Below, one piece after another: positions 58,817-64,000 of a stretch of 64,000 bases of DNA. The DNA comes from Carallia brachiata (lineage: Eukaryota > Streptophyta > Magnoliopsida > Malpighiales > Rhizophoraceae). How positions within the stretch are numbered: position 1 is the stretch's first letter; each line of letters starts with the position of its first letter. The stretch covers positions 885,748 through 949,747 of the forward strand of contig JADCRB010000032.1 of NCBI GenBank assembly GCA_021464245.1, written 5' to 3'. The translations under genes were made by a program, and so were the position numbers. The notes beneath the pieces are model-generated. The model searched no databases. It was not told where the DNA came from and was given only the letters and a program-made list of their open reading frames with translations.

Positions 58817-59652
58817 CAGTGGCGGAGTCAAAAATTATTTCTAGTGGGGGGTGAAACATGTACTTATAGTCAATAAATAAATTTTATGAAGATAAATTTA
58901 ACGTACCAATAAAAGCATTATTTTATAATTCATTACTCAATAAAATAGTAAGTTAATAAGATTAAAAAGTTGTAAGAAGCCAACTTTTTTTTCAAACGTT
59001 AGAAAAACACTATATATTATCATATTTTTGGCAAAATAAAAGGTGAAAAATATACATAAATTTTGCTCATCTATTTTATTATGTTTATTTAATATTTTCA
59101 TAAGTATGCCACTAAAAAATTAAGTAAGAAATAATGCAGATAAAATTAATATTATATTATTTTATATTACTTAAAATATTAGTTCAATAACTACACTTAA
59201 GTTTGTTTTTTACATTTTAAAATTGTTATATATGTATAAAATTTTATTCTTTCACTAAAAGATCGTTAAATATATTCATTTTGATTCAAATTATGATAGA
59301 TATCGAATGTTGATTCATTCAACACTAAACAAATTTATCTATATTTTATATAACTTAAATTATATTTGTGCATAACTCAAAGTCATATGTATGTTTCAAA
59401 TATAATTAATTTAATAAACTAACTCATTTTAAAAATTAAAGAGAAAATTGATGACAATTTTGATAATCGGTGATAATTGAAGATTTTAAAATGTCTCCAT
59501 CCAACAATTTTAAATTTTGAGTTGAGGCAAGAAAAAAATTTGAATGGAGGCAAACAAAAAATTTAAGTGGAGGCAAGTTTAATAACTCTATATATATCAT
59601 ATAAAAATTCATTATTTGAGTGGGGACAACATATAAAGTGGCTCCACCACTG
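58817..59652. mobile_element. Non-autonomous hAT-like element, 836 bp
   Basis: The ends CAGTGGCGGAGTCA (58817) and GTGGCTCCACCACTG (to 59652) are inverted repeats. The flanks TGGACTAG (58809-58816) and TGGACTAG (59653-59660) form a perfect 8-bp target duplication. The interior is AT-rich without coding capacity. The perfect flanks point to a young insertion. Confidence 0.9.
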
Positions 59653-59660
59653 TGGACTAG

Positions 59661-60684
59661 GAAGGCAGAAGCCGCATTGATAAGATTTGAACAAAATTCA
59701 AATTTTGTAACACTTTGACATTTTCAAGTGCAAAAGGCTTTCAATGACATAAAAACTGTTAAGAAGGCATCATAACTTAAATGGACGCTTCATGTAATTT
59801 AAAATTTAAGTTAATTTAATGAATGCAAACAAAGAAGTTGGTCCCGTGATTTTCAAAGAAGGCATATCCTTTTGGCTACTTGCGGCTATTGGTCTAAAAA
59901 AAGGTAGTAGTTGGTCCCGTGATTTTCAAGGCACGAGATTGCTTCATTCGAGCAATTTAGCCGTTAGTATCACATAATAATAACTATACATTATGTTGTT
60001 ATTGACCCATATTTCTATTACAACTAATTGAAGTTATCTGTTAAAACATTTTGTTCTTATATTTTAATCTGAGTGACTTTGTTTTTCTTACAACAAAAAA
60101 AAAAAAAAATTCAAAAAGCCAAAAAAAAATTGTAACCATTGCAAAAGAATTCAACCAATTGTCACCAAAAGCAACAGAAGGGAAAGGATTGATTAAAGCA
60201 AACAAGTTTAGGCTACCTTTACAAACGAAGCTTCATTAAGACAACCACAAAAAGAAAAAAAACGAAAGCAGAGATAGAACGAAATAATTAAGCAAATACT
60301 TTACAGGATTTGCTTTTAATTTTTAACATTCAATTTCTCAGTCTTACCCTTCCTCGTTGGACCGGCTAACAAGTGCATACCACAATAGCAAGATGGAGGG
60401 GGGGAAAAAAAAAGACCCTTCAGACTCAAAAAAGGTCACCCATAAACGAGGGCAGCTCTCAATTGAAACTAGTCTCAAACTTTTGTTAACCAAATCCCAA
60501 AAAATGAACGTCAAGCTGCGGTAAGTTTCTCCAAATCCTCTCTTCATTGTTTTAGATGATTAGTCTCAGACAGGATTCATAATTGCAACATAATAAAAAG
60601 AAGATTGACATCAAAGGCGTACTGCAAATTGAAAACCAATTGATTGGGACCAAAACAACGATATGAAAAGGAGAACTCCCGGGT
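59661..60684. other. 3' flank of the RhoGDI gene
   Basis: Unique and AT-rich sequence. The phrase TTGGTCCCGTGATTTTCAA occurs twice (59838 and 59911), a short direct duplication. The last 200-300 bp before the stop would be the 3' untranslated region of the minus-strand gene. Confidence 0.5.
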
Positions 60685-63126
60685 TTAAGTTGACTGCCAA
60701 TCTTTACGGATGTCAAAGGTGTAGTTGATCTCCAAGTGACACTTGTTATCATCATCAACAAACTGAAATCAGAGAAGAACAAAATAAAACCGATATCAGT
60801 ATCAGCAAATGACCAAATTATTTCACGGGGTAGCATGTTCACTTGTTCAGACTCTAGCCCACGTATTTGAAGTTGAGTAATACAACGTGACTTTATTTAA
60901 ATAATAATAAATAACTATATAGTTTTATTTAATAATATTTGATACTTTTTTATTTTTACTTTTTCATAAATTCTACCGTCTAATAATTCATATCACTTTA
61001 AAATTATTTTAAAATTATTCAAGTAAAGTCATTGAATTTTTTACTTATAAGGTTTTTGATTATTCATGGGTAACTGGGGCATTAAATTATCTTCACTTAG
61101 AGTTATGAAACTACCAACCATTTCTATGCTGGCACTTATAAATGTGAGATTGACAGAAATGGAATTTCCTGCAGAGGCTTATAACCAGCAGAAAATTCAT
61201 TGACAGATAGAGATATTTGTCAAATCATGCACTTTAATTCCATGTCAGTGATAGCGGACGCCCAGAAAGTACTCTCACATGAATCAACAGGCACATGAAA
61301 GGATTAAAAGGTCTGGAATTATCTGCAAATGCCTTCAAAAGTTCCAGATGGCAAACATGACAACCATATTAATCATTTCAAATATACTAACTGATATGGT
61401 GAGGGGCATCAAAGCTAGACCTGTGGTCGATCCACCCACTCAGTTTTTCGCTTAGAGTTATGAAACTACCAACCATTTCTAAGCTGGCACTTATAAATGT
61501 GAGATTGACAGAAATGGAATTTCCTGCAGAGGCTTATAACCAGCAGAAAATTCATTGACAGATAGAGATATTTGTCAAATCATGCACTTTAATTCCATGT
61601 CAGTGATAGCGGACGCCCAGAAAGTACTCTCACATGAATCAACAGGCACATGAAAGGATTAAAAGGTCTGGAATTATCTGCAAATGCCTTCAAAAGTTTC
61701 AGATGGCAAACATGACAACCATATTAATCATTTCAAATATACTAACTGATATGGTGAGGGGCATCACAGCTAGACCTGTGGTCGATCCACCCACTCAGTT
61801 TTTCGCATGATCGTGGTTAAATTAAGGGAAAAATGAAGATGCAGAACTGGTGCAAATTACCTTACTTCTAGCTGAATATGATCCTCTAGCAAACATACCG
61901 GAGGGAGTGGTATCTTCGGGCATAACATGAACGTAAGGTTCTCCTTGAGGACTAAATGTTCCAATCATTTCCTTTGTGCTATCCACTGCTTATGCAAATA
62001 CAATTACAGTAAATTTGTCATTTCAGAAAATAATACAGAAAGTAACTATGAACGGGAGAGAGAGAGAGAGAAATACCCTTTAAACCAGATTTCCAAACTG
62101 TGTTGGCGTATTTGAGACCGGAAACAATGTTATTCTGAACCTGGAATGTAAACTGCAGGCTATAGCGGCTACCTTCTTTCAACGTGAACCAGTTGCCTTT
62201 AGGATTTCCATTTTCTGGAACTGTTAGAACAATATCAGGTCTACCGGGGGATTTGATTGCAAGGTTTAGAATCTTGACTTCCGGATCAAGAGTTTCTAAA
62301 TTGATCACAAACACAAAAGGAACGCTCAGAAACACAAAGAAACCACCTTTTGCCATCTAAAAATAAAATTACCATATGGTCCACAGCAGAACCAAAAAAG
62401 GAGGCAGATTTAAGACACTTCCAAGCAAATGAAAACAATTAGAATTCAATTAACCTAGCCAATGTTCTGGATTCGAACATAAGTAATCAAGCAACTGATC
62501 AAAGGGGAAAAAGGGGGAAGTAAGAAATAACCAAATTGCAAACTTTACAATCTCAAAAGATACGACTTAGAGATCTCAAAATCAAACAAACAATTAGAAG
62601 AAACTAGCACATACGTTTTTTTTTTTGGTTTCTCAGCAAAAGAAAGAGACATTTTAAGCACAAATGTTTAGGCAGATTTGATTACCTCCAACAGACTCAA
62701 AATCAACAGTCCCAAGCAGCTGTTCCTTCCACCTCCTCAAGCTTTCGTCGTCCTGCAAATTTTGAAAATGCGTAAAGCTTAAAACTTTACACGGCGATGA
62801 AGAACCCAGTAGAAGTGGAAAAAGGAGATGAAAAGAGCAAACAAAAAAACAAAAACCTTATCCTTTTCAAGCTGTTGTTTGAGTGTAAACTGGGGACCCA
62901 ACTCAATTTTCCTCTCTTCATCATCTTCTTCTTCCTGATCAGTTGCATAGATAGAACTCTCGCTCATTTGTCTACTAATTCCACCACTTTCAGGTTTATT
63001 AACATCATGATCTTCTGCTTCATTTGGAAGTGTTTTTGTCTCTGAAACTGAAACTGCCTCTTTGTTTTTGTCATCAAAACCCATGCTTCTGGCACTTGAA
63101 TCCACACCAAGACCCAAGGACATCAA
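60685..63126 (-). CDS. Rho GDP-dissociation inhibitor (RhoGDI, SCN1-like)
   Basis: Five exons on the minus strand: 63126-62857, 62752-62686, 62295-62077, 61985-61861, 60762-60685. All introns are GT-AG and in phase, giving 252 residues (251 if the second Met is used). RhoGDI holds plant ROP GTPases in their GDP form and extracts them from the plasma membrane; Arabidopsis SCN1 confines root-hair initiation. The N-terminal third is acidic and Ser-rich (QMSESSIYATDQEEEDDEE), with the usual GPQFTLKQQLEKDKDDESLRRWKEQLLG helix region split across exons 1-2. The immunoglobulin-like domain follows: ETLDPEVKILNLAI, SPGRPDIVL, NNIVSGLKY, TVWKSGLKVDSTKEMIGTFSPQ, DTTPSGMFARGSYSARSKFVDDD, and the terminal LEINYTFDIRKDW. 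Intron 4 contains a 355-bp tandem duplication. CT-rich tracts in the leader are on the coding strand. Confidence 0.95.
61096..61806. repeat. 355-bp tandem duplication inside RhoGDI intron 4
   Basis: Both copies (61096-61450 and 61451-61806) run from CTTAGAGTTATGAAACTACC to CCCACTCAGTTTTTCGC. Only about three differences are visible (TATGCTGG/TAAGCTGG, AGTTCCA/AGTTTCA, AAAGCTAG/ACAGCTAG), so the event is very recent or an assembly artefact. It lies wholly within the intron, and splice sites are unaffected. Confidence 0.95.
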
Positions 63127-63770
63127 AAGCCCATCAATTTACAGAGAATAAGGTTGAAGGGAAAATTTTTTTTTAAAAAAAAAAACCCCAAATGGCACAG
63201 ACAGTGTGTATCTCACTCACTCAAGGAGGGAACAAAATGAAGGAGAACTGGTCCAAAAAGCAAAAGAACAGAGAAGAGAAGCCAAAACCCAAAAACCAAC
63301 AAATGTGGGAGACACCAAAAAATTACATAATTGCAAGAAGAAAAAGCGTTAAAAGAATCTTAGAAAGGTGAACAGAAGACAAAACAATCAAGAAAACCCA
63401 GAAAAAGAATAACCCTTCAAACAAGAAAAAACACCAAGGAAACAAGAGAGAGAGTGAGAGAGAGAGGAGTTTCTTTTGGAAAGTTCAAAAACAGATAGAA
63501 AAATATAGAAACGGTCATGTGGAGATCCGAAATTTTTCCTCAACAATGCAAAGATTAAGAGAGAGAGAGAGAGAGAGGTGGGGGCGTGGGGAGATCGTGA
63601 GGGTGTGTTCTGCTGCACTATGTTCCACGAAGGCCAAGATTCGAGGACAGGGAAGGGATGCTTCCCAATTAGTGCAATATTTTAACAGTGCTCTTTTTTT
63701 AACGAACAGAGCAGCACACAGGACACGAAAGAAGAGACAGAGACAGAGACTGAGACAGAGACAGAGTGAG

Positions 63771-63807
<37 letters not shown>

Positions 63808-64000
63808 ACAGCTGAAGTTTGGTTGGATGATAGATAACCCATTGACCTCTTTCTCAAAAGGATGTATATTATGATTGGAATATTGGAAACAAAAGCTGCT
63901 TAGGATTCAGTTATGGTTATCATCTTTGTTGTAACAAACTCTCTCCTTTTTTTTGCTTTGGAGTATAAAGCACCTGCAGTTCTTGTACTTTTTTTACAGA
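63127..64000 (-). promoter_or_regulatory. RhoGDI leader and promoter region with CT-rich tracts
   Basis: Upstream of the minus-strand start. On the coding strand there are CT-repeat tracts at 63445-63465, 63557-63578 and 63773-63802 plus a CTGTCT-type repeat at 63732-63765, resembling the pyrimidine patches of plant core promoters and leaders. The first exon may include an upstream non-coding part here. No TATA box stands out. Confidence 0.45.

Overview
This window is nuclear DNA from a eudicot plant, probably woody. It is very AT-rich between genes and holds well-spaced, GT-AG spliced genes of plant-specific families (UDP-glycosyltransferase, hybrid proline-rich protein, early-nodulin-like phytocyanin, plant MBOAT wax synthase). 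There are many small non-autonomous transposons and no bacterial or viral signature. The species cannot be named from the sequence alone.

Layout. 1-8.5 kb: two diverged copies of one segment (about 252-3425 and 6068-8466) flank an intronless UGT71-type glycosyltransferase (3826-5271, minus). The first copy carries a dead fragment of the neighbouring GTE gene and a nested pair of hAT-like insertions. 7.9-11.5 kb: GTE1/GTE6-like BET bromodomain gene (minus). 11.5-16.5 kb: AT-rich spacer with a palindromic MITE and a short tandem array. 16.5-17.7 kb: hybrid proline-rich protein (plus) with a frameshift in its 8-cysteine domain. 20.3-20.7 kb: LEA2/NHL-like pseudogene. 22.9-23.5 kb: small predicted N-myristoylated protein of unknown function. 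27.6-28.5 kb: two copies of a purine-rich repeat. 30.2-31.4 kb: early-nodulin-like (phytocyanin) gene, 2 exons. 33-36.8 kb: fumarylacetoacetase, 14 exons. 37.8-38.6 kb: poly(A)-tailed LINE-like remnant. 38.9-39.5 kb: hAT-like element. 39.9-42.5 kb: GH5 endo-beta-mannanase, 5 exons with two frameshifts. 43.1-43.5 kb: small secreted cysteine-rich protein (minus), frameshifted at a C9 run. 47.8-48.9 kb: intronless MBOAT wax synthase/sterol acyltransferase-like gene (minus). 49-60 kb: gene-poor repeat zone with a 1.25-kb foldback, a second copy of the 38.9-kb element in inverted orientation, a ~60-bp minisatellite of about 15 units, and an 836-bp hAT-like element with a perfect 8-bp target duplication. 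60.7-63.1 kb: Rho GDP-dissociation inhibitor, 5 exons (minus), whose fourth intron holds a fresh 355-bp tandem duplication.

The genes do not form a pathway. They are independent loci: specialised-metabolite glycosylation, chromatin reading, cell wall (HyPRP, mannanase, ENODL), tyrosine catabolism, surface or sterol lipid acylation, and ROP GTPase control.

Two signals deserve attention. First, small indels break the reading frames of four otherwise well-conserved genes, mostly in single-base runs, which suggests either residual assembly errors or several young pseudogenes. Second, the non-coding DNA holds a readable record of non-autonomous transposition, including a nested insertion whose original empty site survives in the paralogous segment. 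All calls come from reading the sequence; no searches were run.
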